Shown here: piece by piece, positions 9,516-19,383 of the stretch
Layout: every line of letters begins with the position of its first letter
Numbering within the stretch: position 1 is the stretch's first letter
Origin: Bacteriovoracaceae bacterium
GTDB taxonomy: Bacteria; Bdellovibrionota; Bacteriovoracia; Bacteriovoracales; Bacteriovoracaceae
Direction: 5' to 3'
DNA length: 64,000 nucleotides
Assembly (NCBI GenBank): GCA_017858255.1
Contig: JAFMBV010000007.1
Location: forward strand, 1-64,000
Made by a program: the position numbers and the translations under genes
The notes under the pieces: generated by a model
What the model was told of the DNA's origin: nothing
Databases searched by the model: none
Seen by the model: the letters and a program-made list of their open reading frames with translations, nothing else

Positions 9516-10388
9516 ATGACAGTATCAGAGAGTTTTAAAATTCAAGAGTTTTTTGATACTGAGACATTTACTCTTACTTATGTGGTGTGGGATGAATTAA
9601 CTAAAGACTCTGTGATCATTGATTCTGTCTTGGATTATGATCATTCCTCTGGGAATTATTCAACAAAGCAAGCAGATAAACTACTCGTTTTCGTTAAAGA
9701 AAAAGAACTTAACGTCCATTACCTAATTGAGACTCATGCTCATGCTGATCATTTAACTGCCTCTGTTTACTTAAAAGAAAAACTACCCCATGCCAAAGTA
9801 GGGATAGGTAAAAATATAACTTTAGTTCAAGAAGTTTTTAAAGGTGTTTTCAACCTCGATATAAAAGCAGATGGTTCTCAGTTTGATCATTTATTTGAGG
9901 AAGATGAAATAGTTCATGCTGGAAGCCTTTCTTTTAAAGTACTCTTCACTCCAGGCCATACTCCTGCTTGTACAAGTCTACTCTTTGATGGAGTCGTCTT
10001 TACCGGTGATGCTCTCTTTATGCCAGATTATGGAACTGGTCGCTGTGATTTTCCTAAGGGAAGTGCAGAGGACCTCTATGCATCTATTAGTGAAAAACTT
10101 TACTCCTTACCAGATGATACGGCCTTTTTTACAGGACATGATTATCAACCCGGTGGACGGGAGTTGCAATTTAGGTCGACTATTGGAACCTCAAAGAAGG
10201 AAAATATTCGCCTTAAGCAAAATACAAGTCGAGAAGATTTTATAAAATTCCGTAGCGAAAGAGATGCTACTTTGAGTGCTCCTCATCTTCTACTTCCAAG
10301 CATACAAGTCAATATCGATGCAGGTCATTTACCAAAAGCTGATAATAATGGCGTTCGTTACTTAAGAATTCCTTTAACAAAAAAATAG
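9516..10388 (+). CDS. MBL-fold persulfide dioxygenase-like protein
   Basis: A 290-residue metallo-beta-lactamase fold protein of the ETHE1/Blh group, which oxidises glutathione persulfide to sulfite with a mononuclear iron. The metal motif THAHADHL places His74, His76, Asp78 and His79. FTPGHTPAC and FTGDALFMPDYGTGRCDF are typical of the persulfide dioxygenase branch rather than of glyoxalase II, which needs a second metal site. GHDY lies further on. It is a single gene with its own short upstream region. The TauE/SafE exporter and SulP protein several kilobases away could handle sulfite or sulfate, though they are not in the same operon. Confidence 0.82.
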   Translation: MTVSESFKIQEFFDTETFTLTYVVWDELTKDSVIIDSVLDYDHSSGNYSTKQADKLLVFVKEKELNVHYLIETHAHADHLTASVYLKEKLPHAKVGIGKNITLVQEVFKGVFNLDIKADGSQFDHLFEEDEIVHAGSLSFKVLFTPGHTPACTSLLFDGVVFTGDALFMPDYGTGRCDFPKGSAEDLYASISEKLYSLPDDTAFFTGHDYQPGGRELQFRSTIGTSKKENIRLKQNTSREDFIKFRSERDATLSAPHLLLPSIQVNIDAGHLPKADNNGVRYLRIPLTKK

Positions 10389-10432
10389 AATTGATATTTA
10401 ATGAATGGCCAGGCTTTGTATAGAACACTAAT

Positions 10433-11314
10433 TCATACTAAGTTCTTGAGGTGTTGTTTAAAACGATCTTCTTTGAATGTCTTTTTGTAGTAGTAAATAA
10501 GCGGCAGACTAAACTTCTTTGAACGATGTAGCACATGAAGTTTTCCAGACTTAATTTCTTTTTCAATTGAGTGGAGAGGCAATAGGGCAAAACCAAGCCC
10601 CTCCAAGACAAGTTTCTTAATAATAAAAATATCATCTATTTCGGCGATTCTTAATGGAACAACACTTTTAGGATTAAAGAAATTATATAAGAGGAAGTGA
10701 AGGTCAGAGTCTGTTGTATAGTTAATAAATCTTTTTCGGTGGACATTCTTAGGAAAGCTCCCTTCTGCTAGTTGTTTTTTAAAACCCTTACTGCATACAA
10801 AAATATGATCCTCAGTTTTAAGGGTAAACCTTACTGCCTGGTTTTTTGGAAGAAGGTTATTATTAAGAGAGAGGATCATATCAATCTCGCCATCTTCATA
10901 GGCCTTCTTTAAATAAGAATTTTCCCCTTGGATGAGCCGGACTGTATAATTGATATCTTCCACATAGGGATAAGTAAGGTGATAACGCTCTTCTTCTGGA
11001 ATCCCTGGAGCTACACCAATGCGTAAAAATTTAACATTAGTCTTCTTGTGATTGACGATGCTTTCAAAAATTTCTTCAGTAGAATAGAAGAATGGATTTA
11101 TTTCATTATAAACTTGCTCTCCATACGTACTTAAGATGAGGTTCTTTCCACTTCGTTCAAATAACTCTACACCGAGCCTTCCTTCTAAAATTTTAATTTG
11201 TTCAGATATTGAACTACTCGATACATTAGTTTTAGTTGATGCCTTAACAATTGAGCCTTCAGAGGCGACAACCCAAAAATAGTAAATATGTTTAAAATTT
11301 AGTGTATTGAGCAT
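10433..11314 (-). CDS. LysR-family regulator, divergent from the dab operon
   Basis: A 293-residue regulator with an N-terminal winged helix-turn-helix (FKHIYYFWVVASEGSIVKA, then SSSSISEQIKILEGRLG) and an effector-binding domain. The opening tyrosine/tryptophan-rich helix resembles the NhaR-like branch. It is read away from the gene set 11592-17968, so the 277-base gap between them probably contains its own promoter and its operator for the dabAB-SulP operon. LysR proteins commonly control inorganic carbon uptake genes in other bacteria; here that link is inferred from position only. Confidence 0.88.
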   Translation of the reverse strand: MLNTLNFKHIYYFWVVASEGSIVKASTKTNVSSSSISEQIKILEGRLGVELFERSGKNLILSTYGEQVYNEINPFFYSTEEIFESIVNHKKTNVKFLRIGVAPGIPEEERYHLTYPYVEDINYTVRLIQGENSYLKKAYEDGEIDMILSLNNNLLPKNQAVRFTLKTEDHIFVCSKGFKKQLAEGSFPKNVHRKRFINYTTDSDLHFLLYNFFNPKSVVPLRIAEIDDIFIIKKLVLEGLGFALLPLHSIEKEIKSGKLHVLHRSKKFSLPLIYYYKKTFKEDRFKQHLKNLV

Positions 11315-11591
11315 AATAAATCACTAAGTTAAGGTGAATTGAAACGCATATTGATAATCAACATTAGGTTATTCTTCTCTTTTAAAGATGACAAATATTC
11401 AAAGAACAAAAGAAAGTGATTGGTAGCTCCCAGTGCAAGTGTATTGATACGGTTAGCCTTATTTTTAATGTGATTTCAGTGACTTATGGTGACTTCGTAA
11501 AGGGGAGGGGTAAATAACGTGCTGTTTTTTATGATCTATATGATTCGGAAAAACAGAATTCATACTTCTTTTAATAATGATTTAGATAATC

Positions 11592-11942
11592 ATGTTTCTC
11601 CCTTATTATATAAAGACTGTGAAAAAGAAACTATTACCTCTTCTATTCAACATTATTCTCGCCCTGAACGCTTGGTCAGGCATGACTTGGTCTTACGCGA
11701 CCGAAAGTGAATTAGAGGTCTGCACGGAACTAGAGGTAATTGAAAAATTTAAAAATGAAATTCCCCTAAGACTTAATCCCCATAACAAAGTTGGCAAATA
11801 CTTAGGGATTGAGAGCTTCTTGCTCAATGGTCTTAAATTACTATCTTCCCCACAACACGTACGCCTAATAGATCATGAAAAAGGTGTGCAAAGTTATCAC
11901 TTTACCTTCCTTAAAACAGGGCCTCCTTCCTTACTCGCTTGA
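11592..11942 (+). CDS. small exported protein upstream of dabA
   Basis: A 116-residue protein with a basic N-terminus and hydrophobic stretch (KTVKKKLLPLLFNIILALNA) ending near WSYA, which reads as a signal peptide. The mature part has no motif I recognise. No good ribosome binding site precedes the ATG at 11592. An overlapping frame beginning at 11519 has no signal peptide and a less protein-like composition, so it was left out. The gene is 69 bases before dabA on the same strand and may be the leader gene of that operon. Confidence 0.5.
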   Translation: MFLPYYIKTVKKKLLPLLFNIILALNAWSGMTWSYATESELEVCTELEVIEKFKNEIPLRLNPHNKVGKYLGIESFLLNGLKLLSSPQHVRLIDHEKGVQSYHFTFLKTGPPSLLA

Positions 11943-12011
11943 TATTGTCTGACTTCCTTAGAGGGTAGTTAGTTTGATGTTCATTTATGGCCTAGAGTAA
12001 GGACGAATTTA

Positions 12012-14744
12012 ATGATGTTAAGAGAAGCTGATGAGGAAAACCTCGGACATAACTTAGTCGAAGAAAATGAGTTCGAAGAAGCACTTCATTGGTGTAGTGA
12101 GTTGCTTTTAAAACAGGGTCCTCTCGAGTACTTCGTCCATCACAATACTCTTCACGCCTTTGAGAGTGAGTCCTTCTTTGAAGGGTTGCGCCTCGCTGAA
12201 AACCTCTATCAAGCTGACACCAGAATGCCTCTTGGTTGGTATCAGGATCAACATAAAAGTGGAAGAATTAATCAAGAAGACTTAGAGGAGAGTATCTTCA
12301 AGGTTTTGGGAAACAATTTTCCTTTCAAAATGTTTATCAATTTTAATGAGGACGTTACCGTTGATAAAAACCCTCTACGAGATGAATTCTTGCAAAGGCA
12401 GAATCTTTTAAAAAGTGAGGGTTATAAGGATTACTTTCAGGTCACAAGCTTTTGGGATCACTGTGAAGATGAGTTAGTTAAGGAAGAGATCAAAACAAAA
12501 ATAACCCATGCAAAATCAAAATTCTTATCGGCTTTTTTCGATAAGGGGACAAGCTATTGGGCGATGGAAGAGCGAGAGAAGGGGCTCAAATATAGCTTTG
12601 GACAATTCTTGGCCTATCTTCCTAATAATGAATATAACAACTTACTTAACAAATCTTTTCTTGAGCTGAGTAAGAATGACTCCATTATTGAGGGATTAAA
12701 ACACTTCTTTGAGTCTCTTAATATTCCTAAAAAGTACTATAAAAACTATCTGTTCACTTTACTTCATCAATCAAAAGGGTGGAGCGCTCTTGTTTACTCT
12801 TTGGCCGAAAATCCAGATTTTAATCCAACAAAGATCAAAGTCGCCATCGATGATTATATACTCTTGGTACTCACCTTTGAATTGGCGACTTATCAATATT
12901 TAAGTAAGAAAAATCTCCTCTCAAGTGTTTTTTATGAATCTAAACTTCGAGAAGAAAAAGATGAGACCTATGTTAAAGCTCTTTATGATTATTTGATAAA
13001 AGAAAAAATGTCAGATTTGGAAGTTCAGGAACTTTTTATAAAGGAACATCACTCTCTTTTAAAGATTCAAGAATACAATCTGTTTAGGGTATGGCAGGAG
13101 GCCTATGAATTAAATTTAATTAAAAGACTTCTTCAATGTCACAAAAAATGTAGTGAAGAAGTGTCCTCAGAAAGGCCTTGGCTTCAAGTTGTGACTTGTA
13201 TAGACGACCGAGAAGAGTCTACTAGGAGGTATTATGAGGAGTTTTCTACTGGAGTTGAAACTTTTGGTTATGCCGGTCATTTCGGTCTGAATATGAAGTA
13301 TCGATCCATAAAAGACGCCCACTTTAGGGCACTTTGTCCTTTGGGAGCGACGGCCGAAAATTATGTATTTGAAGAGGTCCTTCCTGATCAAAATTTTGAT
13401 TTAAAGTCGATTGCAAAACTCAAGAAGTTCTTACTCCATAGTGCGCATTTTCCTTTAATGGGGAGTTTGCTCTCCTTCATATTAGGTCCCATTACCTTGA
13501 TGCTCTTTCTTTTTGAAACTCTTGCCCCAAAAAATGTCCATCGTTTGAGAAAGTTTCTCAAGGGCCTAATGTTTCCTGCTGTGAAAACGCGCCTAAATTT
13601 TTTGGACGCTGAAGATCGTGCTTTCCATGGCTTTTCCTATGACCAGCTTGCAAATGCTGGGGCCAGCCTTCTTAAAACCACGGGTCTAATAAATAACCTG
13701 GCCCCTTTGGTCTTTCTTTGTGGGCATGGTTCTAAAAGTATGAACAATCCCCATGGGGCAGCTTATAATTGTGGAGCCTGTGCTGGCGGGAAGGGGGCAC
13801 CAAATGCTCGTCTAATGGCACAGGTTTTAAATGATTCCCAAATTAGAATGAGATTACGTCAGATGAATATTGTTATTCCTGATGATACCTTATTTGTGGG
13901 GGGCTATCACTGCACATCAACTGACAAAATTTTAGTACTTTCTGAAGAAGGAATAGAGGGTCAACAATTACTGCGCTTAAATGAGGTAAATAATTTTGTT
14001 GAAAAATTAGATGCTAAGGAGCGAATGAGAAAGTTTGAGAATGTCCCTTTAAACGTAAATGAAGATGTGGCCTTAATGATGGCACAGAATCGCTCCTATG
14101 ACTTTTCTCAACCAAGGCCAGAATATGGACACAATACAAATGCTTTTTGCTTAGTTGGCAAACGCTCACGTAATAAAAAGATGTTTCTCGATAGAAGGGC
14201 CTTTCTTGTTTCCTATGATGATAAATTGGATAAAGATAATTCAATTATAAATTCTCTTTTGGGCGCTGTGATTCCGGTTTGTGCAGGAATCAATTTGGAA
14301 TACTATTTTAGCTACGTCGACCCGGAGAGGTTTGGTGCTGGAGTAAAACAAGCTCACAATGTTACCTCCTTAATGGGGGTTATGAATGGCTACCGCAGTG
14401 ATCTTCGCCTTGGACTTCCTTGGCAAATGGTGGAAATACATGAACCATCAAGAATTATTTTCATTATTGAATGCTCTATAGAGTCTTTTGAAAAAGTTCT
14501 TAATCAAAATCACCATGTTAAAAACCTAGTGGTTAATGAATGGGTCCTTATCTTTTTAAATCCCAAAGAAGGCGAATATTTTCGTTATTCAAGTGCGGGA
14601 GCTGATTCTTGGGACGATAGAATTGAAAAGGTAAATATTCCTGTACGAAAGTCTTCTCATGATTGTTTTGAAGGAGAGCGAGAGCTTGTTCCACTGGCCT
14701 TAATCGACGATTTGATTTTGAAAGGGGGGAAAGAAAATGAATAG
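12012..14744 (+). CDS. dabA: DabA, inorganic carbon accumulation subunit (DUF2309)
   Basis: A 910-residue cytoplasmic protein of the DUF2309 family. In the characterised DAB system DabA is a beta-carbonic-anhydrase-like zinc protein that works with the membrane protein DabB to trap CO2 as bicarbonate, driven by an ion gradient. The zinc ligands expected from that system are all present: Cys396 and Asp398 in CIDDREE, His572 in LCGHG and Cys587 in YNCGACAGG. The His-Cys spacing of 15 matches what I recall of the studied DabA. AAGGA precedes the ATG; an in-frame second ATG follows at once. It overlaps dabB by eight bases. Confidence 0.93.
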   Translation: MMLREADEENLGHNLVEENEFEEALHWCSELLLKQGPLEYFVHHNTLHAFESESFFEGLRLAENLYQADTRMPLGWYQDQHKSGRINQEDLEESIFKVLGNNFPFKMFINFNEDVTVDKNPLRDEFLQRQNLLKSEGYKDYFQVTSFWDHCEDELVKEEIKTKITHAKSKFLSAFFDKGTSYWAMEEREKGLKYSFGQFLAYLPNNEYNNLLNKSFLELSKNDSIIEGLKHFFESLNIPKKYYKNYLFTLLHQSKGWSALVYSLAENPDFNPTKIKVAIDDYILLVLTFELATYQYLSKKNLLSSVFYESKLREEKDETYVKALYDYLIKEKMSDLEVQELFIKEHHSLLKIQEYNLFRVWQEAYELNLIKRLLQCHKKCSEEVSSERPWLQVVTCIDDREESTRRYYEEFSTGVETFGYAGHFGLNMKYRSIKDAHFRALCPLGATAENYVFEEVLPDQNFDLKSIAKLKKFLLHSAHFPLMGSLLSFILGPITLMLFLFETLAPKNVHRLRKFLKGLMFPAVKTRLNFLDAEDRAFHGFSYDQLANAGASLLKTTGLINNLAPLVFLCGHGSKSMNNPHGAAYNCGACAGGKGAPNARLMAQVLNDSQIRMRLRQMNIVIPDDTLFVGGYHCTSTDKILVLSEEGIEGQQLLRLNEVNNFVEKLDAKERMRKFENVPLNVNEDVALMMAQNRSYDFSQPRPEYGHNTNAFCLVGKRSRNKKMFLDRRAFLVSYDDKLDKDNSIINSLLGAVIPVCAGINLEYYFSYVDPERFGAGVKQAHNVTSLMGVMNGYRSDLRLGLPWQMVEIHEPSRIIFIIECSIESFEKVLNQNHHVKNLVVNEWVLIFLNPKEGEYFRYSSAGADSWDDRIEKVNIPVRKSSHDCFEGERELVPLALIDDLILKGGKENE

Positions 14745-16488
14745 TTTTTCTCAATACTTCCTTTTTCCTGCACTCCTAACCTTAGTTTGGCAAGGCCTGA
14801 CCTATCCTTTTAGCGGTTTAAGACTCACGGAAAAATGGGTCAAATCTTTCTTTCAGTTCTTGGGAGGGCTGAGTTTGTTAATGGGAGGACTTTGTTTCTT
14901 TGGTCAGATTCGTGGCGAAATTCAGGTATTTGATATAATACCGCTACAATTTGATCAGGTGAGGGGAGTGATTTACTTCTTCTCTAGTTTACTGTTTGCG
15001 ATAACGGCTCATTTTTCGGCCAATTACATTCATAAAGAGGAAGGTTTTTATAAATTCTTTTTAAATTTAAATATTTTTTGGATCGGTTTATTTCTTTTTA
15101 TTTTTTCCAATGACACCATGGTTTTATTTGCTGGTTGGGAGTTAATTGGTGTTAGCTCAATTTTTCTAATCGCTTACTATAATCATAGAAGCTCCCCTTT
15201 ATTCAGCGCACTTTTTGTTGTCTCTTTTTATAAGTTTGCCGATATTATTTTGATTACCAGCCTCTTACTACTGAAACACAATAATATTTTGATAGACCAT
15301 CAAAATTATTTGCCTTTCGTGTATTTAGGTATTGTTATTGCTGGACTAATCAAAAGTGGCTCATTCCCATTTACCCCTTGGCTACCCCGTGCCATGGAGG
15401 GACCAACAACTTCTAGTGCAATGTACTATGGAGCATTATCTGTAAATATTGGTGTTTTATTAATTTACTTTAATTTGGAGAATGTCTTAATTTATGACCT
15501 TTCTCGATGGGCCCTCATTGGACTTGGTGGTTTAACAATTCTCTTTTCTGGCCTGCAAGCAAGAGTTCAAACAGATGCTAAAACTTTACTAGTCTATTCT
15601 GTCTCCATGCAAATTGGTTTTGTTCTTCTAGAATTAGGTCTTGGATATAAGAACTTTGCTCTTGTTCATCTTTTTATGAGCAGCTTTTATAAGGTATATC
15701 AATTTATTAAGAGTCCCTCTCTTTTACAGTCCTTTCATTCAATGGTTGGGGAAAACCAAAGCCCCTTTAAAAGAGATGGTGTGCATTTTGAAAGCTTACT
15801 GTCTCCTAAAGTTCGTAAGGGTTTATATTTCATGAATCTAAATCACTTCTATCTCCATGCTCTCTATGAAAAGTTGGGTTTTGCAGCTTCGAAAATGAGT
15901 TTTTTTGCTGAGAGTCTATTCTACCCATTAATCAACAAAGGTTCTAAGGTCTCTTTTTGGTCTCTTATGTGGGTTGTTTATTACCTAATTATTACATTCT
16001 TTATTAATCAGGGTGCCATAGAGATTGATAGTCACTATTTCGATACCATTCCATTTTTCATTCTCTTAGTCTCACTATCGATGATTTTTCAAAAAAATAT
16101 TAATGCCTTTGTGGCCTTAATGATGATCTATAAAATTTTAGAGAGTTTTATTGTTCATGGCGTTCACTCCCATGAACCTTTCAAAGTTCTTGGAGTCATC
16201 ATTTTGGCGTTTTTTATCTTTTCTTTATTGGTCTTTAAAAGGATGAATCCCTTGAAGAAGTCTTTGAAGGCCGTTTTGTCTGCATTTATTTTATTTCTAA
16301 TGTTATATTTTACTAACTTCCCCTTTTTACTGCAGAGTTTAGTAAATGAGCACATTATAGAAGCATTCTTAGAGCAAGAAAATCTCCATGATCTTCTCTT
16401 TTATTGCTTGGCAAATACATTTTTTAATATTGGTTTATACCACTTTATTTTTCATGAGCTTTATCTCAAGGAGACAATGTATGAGTAA
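14737..16488 (+). CDS. dabB: DabB, NuoL/MrpA-like membrane subunit of the DAB carbon pump
   Basis: A 583-residue polytopic membrane protein of the proton-antiporter-like (NADH dehydrogenase subunit 5) family. Conserved features include FAGWELIGVSSIFLI, an interior KFADI segment and IKSGSFPFTPWLPRAMEGPT, the signature loop of NuoL/MrpA proteins with its buried lysine. Overlap with dabA at one end and with the SulP gene at the other shows a tight operon, and this context marks it as DabB rather than a complex I subunit (no other nuo gene is visible). It is expected to couple ion flow to CO2 hydration by DabA. Confidence 0.9.
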   Translation: MNSFSQYFLFPALLTLVWQGLTYPFSGLRLTEKWVKSFFQFLGGLSLLMGGLCFFGQIRGEIQVFDIIPLQFDQVRGVIYFFSSLLFAITAHFSANYIHKEEGFYKFFLNLNIFWIGLFLFIFSNDTMVLFAGWELIGVSSIFLIAYYNHRSSPLFSALFVVSFYKFADIILITSLLLLKHNNILIDHQNYLPFVYLGIVIAGLIKSGSFPFTPWLPRAMEGPTTSSAMYYGALSVNIGVLLIYFNLENVLIYDLSRWALIGLGGLTILFSGLQARVQTDAKTLLVYSVSMQIGFVLLELGLGYKNFALVHLFMSSFYKVYQFIKSPSLLQSFHSMVGENQSPFKRDGVHFESLLSPKVRKGLYFMNLNHFYLHALYEKLGFAASKMSFFAESLFYPLINKGSKVSFWSLMWVVYYLIITFFINQGAIEIDSHYFDTIPFFILLVSLSMIFQKNINAFVALMMIYKILESFIVHGVHSHEPFKVLGVIILAFFIFSLLVFKRMNPLKKSLKAVLSAFILFLMLYFTNFPFLLQSLVNEHIIEAFLEQENLHDLLFYCLANTFFNIGLYHFIFHELYLKETMYE

Positions 16489-17968
16489 TCATTGGCGGGA
16501 TGATATCGTTGCTGGTTTCATTGTATTTCTAATCGCTCTGCCATTGTCTATAGGGATCGCAATAGCTGCCGGTGCACCTGCTTCCTCGGGCATTTTATCT
16601 GCGATCATTGGCGGTATTCTTGGGACCTTTATTACTGGTACCCATATTTCGATTACTGGTCCGGCCGCTGGCCTTATTGTGGTGATTGGCGGGTCAATCG
16701 TTAGTCTGAGTGATGGTGGTGATATGCTTTTGGGTTTTAAAAGGACCCTTGCCGCAATCATTATTTCTGGTGCGCTTCAAGTGCTCCTTGGTCTATTTCG
16801 TTTAGGAAAACTTACATTTCTAGCACCATTATCTGTTGTTCACGGTATGTTGGCCGCCATTGGTACCATCATTATGATTAAACAGGTTTCGGTTATATTA
16901 GGGGCACAAAGTAGTGCGAAATCAATTCCCGGTTTAGTCATGGAGTTTCCTAACTTAGTCATGGGGTTGGACTTACCAATATTTCTCATCGGCTTTCTCT
17001 GCATGTTAATTCTTATCCTTTGGAAGTATCTTCCCGCTTCTATAGGGAAGATTATTCCAGGGCCACTTGCTGCAGTTATTATAGGATTGGCCCTAAGTTA
17101 TGTTTTAGAAATTGAATATCCTCATAATGTTAATTGGTTTAATTTTGAGTTTCATCTTGGGCCTGAGTTTTTGGTTCATGTTCCATCTTTAATCAAAGAT
17201 TTGTTGATTCTTCCAAAATTTGATATTGCTTTTACAGGGCGTAGTCTTTTTAGCGTAATGACAATCTTTCTTGTCGGAAGCTTAGAGTCTCTTTTGAGTG
17301 CTTACGCCGTAGATAAACTTGATCCTTATAAAAGAAAATCTGATTTAGACTTTGATATTATTGGAAAGGGTATTACTAATATGTGTTGTGGTGCTCTAGG
17401 AGCTTACCCAGTTATTACTGAGATAGTTAGAAGTTCTGCTAACATTACTAATGGCGCCAAAACAAAATGGGCAAACTTCTTTCATGGTCTTTTTATCCTA
17501 GTCTTTGTGGCCCTTTTTCCAGTGGTCATAAACCATATTCCACTTTCTTCACTTGCGGCCATACTCTTTCTGGTTGGTCTCAATCTTGCTCATCCAAGAC
17601 ACTTTGTAGCGGTTTGGAATCAGGGTAAAGAGCAATTCCTTTTCTTTAGCTTAACTCTTGTGGTCACCTTAGTTGAAGATCTACTCGTTGGTATTGCTGT
17701 AGGGATTTTAGCAAAGACAATTCACCATTTGATAAAAGGAGTGAGGCTTAAAGATTTTTTCTCACCAAATGTAAACTTTAGGGTTGAGGGGGATGATTTT
17801 GTGTTAAGTTTTCAGGGACCGGTTGTGTTTCTAGGTTATCTCAAAATTAAAGGTTTACTTGATCAAATTGGGGATGGCCAAAGTTTGAAGATTGAAACAA
17901 ATGACAACTTTGTTGATTTTACGATTCTAGAATTATTAAAAGACTTCATTGACCAAAAAAAGGCCTGA
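16481..17968 (+). CDS. SulP-family anion transporter (bicarbonate or sulfate) with shortened STAS region
   Basis: A 495-residue membrane protein of the SulP (SLC26) family, with the N-terminal DDIVAGFIVFLIALPLSIGIAIA motif region and about 10-14 hydrophobic segments. After the last helix only about 70 residues remain. They resemble the first part of a STAS domain (a VDFTILELL segment) but stop before the usual end, so the domain is truncated or minimal. The ATG at 16481 has AAGGAG upstream and overlaps the dabB stop by eight bases. Co-translation with dabAB favours bicarbonate transport; sulfate is the alternative. Confidence 0.88.
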   Translation: MSNHWRDDIVAGFIVFLIALPLSIGIAIAAGAPASSGILSAIIGGILGTFITGTHISITGPAAGLIVVIGGSIVSLSDGGDMLLGFKRTLAAIIISGALQVLLGLFRLGKLTFLAPLSVVHGMLAAIGTIIMIKQVSVILGAQSSAKSIPGLVMEFPNLVMGLDLPIFLIGFLCMLILILWKYLPASIGKIIPGPLAAVIIGLALSYVLEIEYPHNVNWFNFEFHLGPEFLVHVPSLIKDLLILPKFDIAFTGRSLFSVMTIFLVGSLESLLSAYAVDKLDPYKRKSDLDFDIIGKGITNMCCGALGAYPVITEIVRSSANITNGAKTKWANFFHGLFILVFVALFPVVINHIPLSSLAAILFLVGLNLAHPRHFVAVWNQGKEQFLFFSLTLVVTLVEDLLVGIAVGILAKTIHHLIKGVRLKDFFSPNVNFRVEGDDFVLSFQGPVVFLGYLKIKGLLDQIGDGQSLKIETNDNFVDFTILELLKDFIDQKKA

Positions 17969-17975
17969 AAAAAGA

Positions 17976-18728
17976 TTAAAGAAAAATATGGGAGTTTTTA
18001 TAAAGAATGAAGGCTCCCATAAAAATAAGAAAGATTCCAAAAGATTTCTTAAGAATTGTTTGTGAAATAAAACTTACCAATTGACTCCCGATTAGAATAC
18101 CAACAATTGAACAGCCACTAAATTTAAAGAGAAAAGGCCAATCAACCGTAATCATTCCAAGGTAACCACTAAAACCGCTGAATGAGTTAAGGGCGATAAT
18201 AAAGAGAGATGTTCCTACTGCCGTTCTCATTGTAAGTCCTGTTAGTAAAACCAAAGCAGGGACAATCAGAAAGCCGCCGCCAACTCCAACAAGACCCGTG
18301 ACGATTCCCACACCAATCGCTTCTATTACAAGTAGGGGAATATTCATTTTTTTGACTTCTTCTTGTCCTTCTGGGGCTTCTTTTCTTCCCCTAATCATAA
18401 AATAAGAGGCCATCAGCATAATGACAGCAAAGAGAACAAGCTGAACTTCACCAGACAGGAATTTACTTATTTTAGCGCCAACAAATGTTCCAACCATGGC
18501 CACTGGTCCAAAGATCGCCGCGACTTTTAAGTTCACATTACCCGCACGAAAATGGCTGACAACACCGACGAGACTAGTGAGGCCTACTATTGCAAGACTT
18601 AAGGCAATGGATTCTTTAGGCTCCATTTTGAGGACGTAAACCAAAATCGGTACAGTTAAGATGGAACCGCCGCCACCCATAATGCCTAAACTAAAACCAA
18701 TAAGTGTTGCGAGTAGGTAACCGATCAT
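17976..18728 (-). CDS. TauE/SafE-family membrane exporter
   Basis: A 250-residue inner-membrane protein with about eight helices in two related halves. Each half opens with a glycine-rich motif ([15 protein letters not shown] and [15 protein letters not shown]), the hallmark of the TauE/SafE family (sulfite, sulfoacetate or other organic anion export). It is convergent with the SulP gene, the two stops being only seven bases apart with no hairpin between them. With the persulfide dioxygenase at 9516, export of sulfite is a reasonable guess, but the family is broad. Confidence 0.88.
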   Translation of the reverse strand: MIGYLLATLIGFSLGIMGGGGSILTVPILVYVLKMEPKESIALSLAIVGLTSLVGVVSHFRAGNVNLKVAAIFGPVAMVGTFVGAKISKFLSGEVQLVLFAVIMLMASYFMIRGRKEAPEGQEEVKKMNIPLLVIEAIGVGIVTGLVGVGGGFLIVPALVLLTGLTMRTAVGTSLFIIALNSFSGFSGYLGMITVDWPFLFKFSGCSIVGILIGSQLVSFISQTILKKSFGIFLIFMGAFILYKNSHIFL

Positions 18729-18753
18729 GATGTTTCCGCCTAAATATTTTTAA

Positions 18754-19326
18754 TCAGAGATTTGTACATTTTTTTAATTTTTGTTCAAAGAAGATTTCTA
18801 CATGTGACCAGGTTTTTCCCTCGTGAAGTGCAAGGCAGGCTTCATTAATTGATTTAAGAGGTCCTTCAAGTTGAAAGTCGAGGAGATCGATATGTCCGCG
18901 GGCCTTGAGCATTCCTTTTTCAAATTGATAGGACATGGGAGTTTTCTTTTTCTTGTTATTTAAAACAATACTTATATTAAGGGTATTCTTTTTGACCTCA
19001 ACAATTGAGGCCTTAATCATGGGGCTCTTCATCTTATTAAAAAATGATTTAAGGATGTTTTGATCTCTGGCCGGATTTTTTGTCGAAAGAGTCTCTGGAT
19101 TGATTGTAATACTCTGTTCTTTTAGAAGGTCTTCGAGGTTCTTGGCCTTCGATTTTCCCGTGTGTTGCAAACTCTTGAAGCGTCCGCCAACACCGACCTT
19201 TAAGGGCGTTTTGAATGCCATCCAACTAACTTGGGGTTTTCCATCTAGCTCCCAACAACCAAATGTCGAAAGAGGGAGGGTAAGGAAGGAGATGAGGATA
19301 ATTAAGTGTTCTTTTTTCATCCTCAT
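18754..19326 (-). CDS. exported YceI-like protein
   Basis: A 190-residue protein with a signal peptide (residues about 1-22). The mature part resembles the YceI lipocalin-like family in layout: VSWMAFKT near the start, VGGRFKSLQHTG, and a SINEAC region towards the end. A cysteine right after the hydrophobic stretch (STFGC) could be a lipid attachment site. YceI proteins bind polyisoprenoids or amphiphiles in the periplasm. The match is by pattern only. It is the upstream neighbour of the TauE gene on the same strand, 25 bases away. Confidence 0.6.
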   Translation of the reverse strand: MRMKKEHLIILISFLTLPLSTFGCWELDGKPQVSWMAFKTPLKVGVGGRFKSLQHTGKSKAKNLEDLLKEQSITINPETLSTKNPARDQNILKSFFNKMKSPMIKASIVEVKKNTLNISIVLNNKKKKTPMSYQFEKGMLKARGHIDLLDFQLEGPLKSINEACLALHEGKTWSHVEIFFEQKLKKCTNL

Positions 19327-19383
19327 AACTTACGGCAGTGCTAATTTCTTGCCAAGGTGCTTTGCTTAAGAGAGGTTGTGAGA

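Noticed and set aside
11519-11710. 63-codon frame overlapping the start of the small exported gene upstream of dabA
   Set aside because: Composition is not protein-like, while the other frame encodes a good signal peptide.
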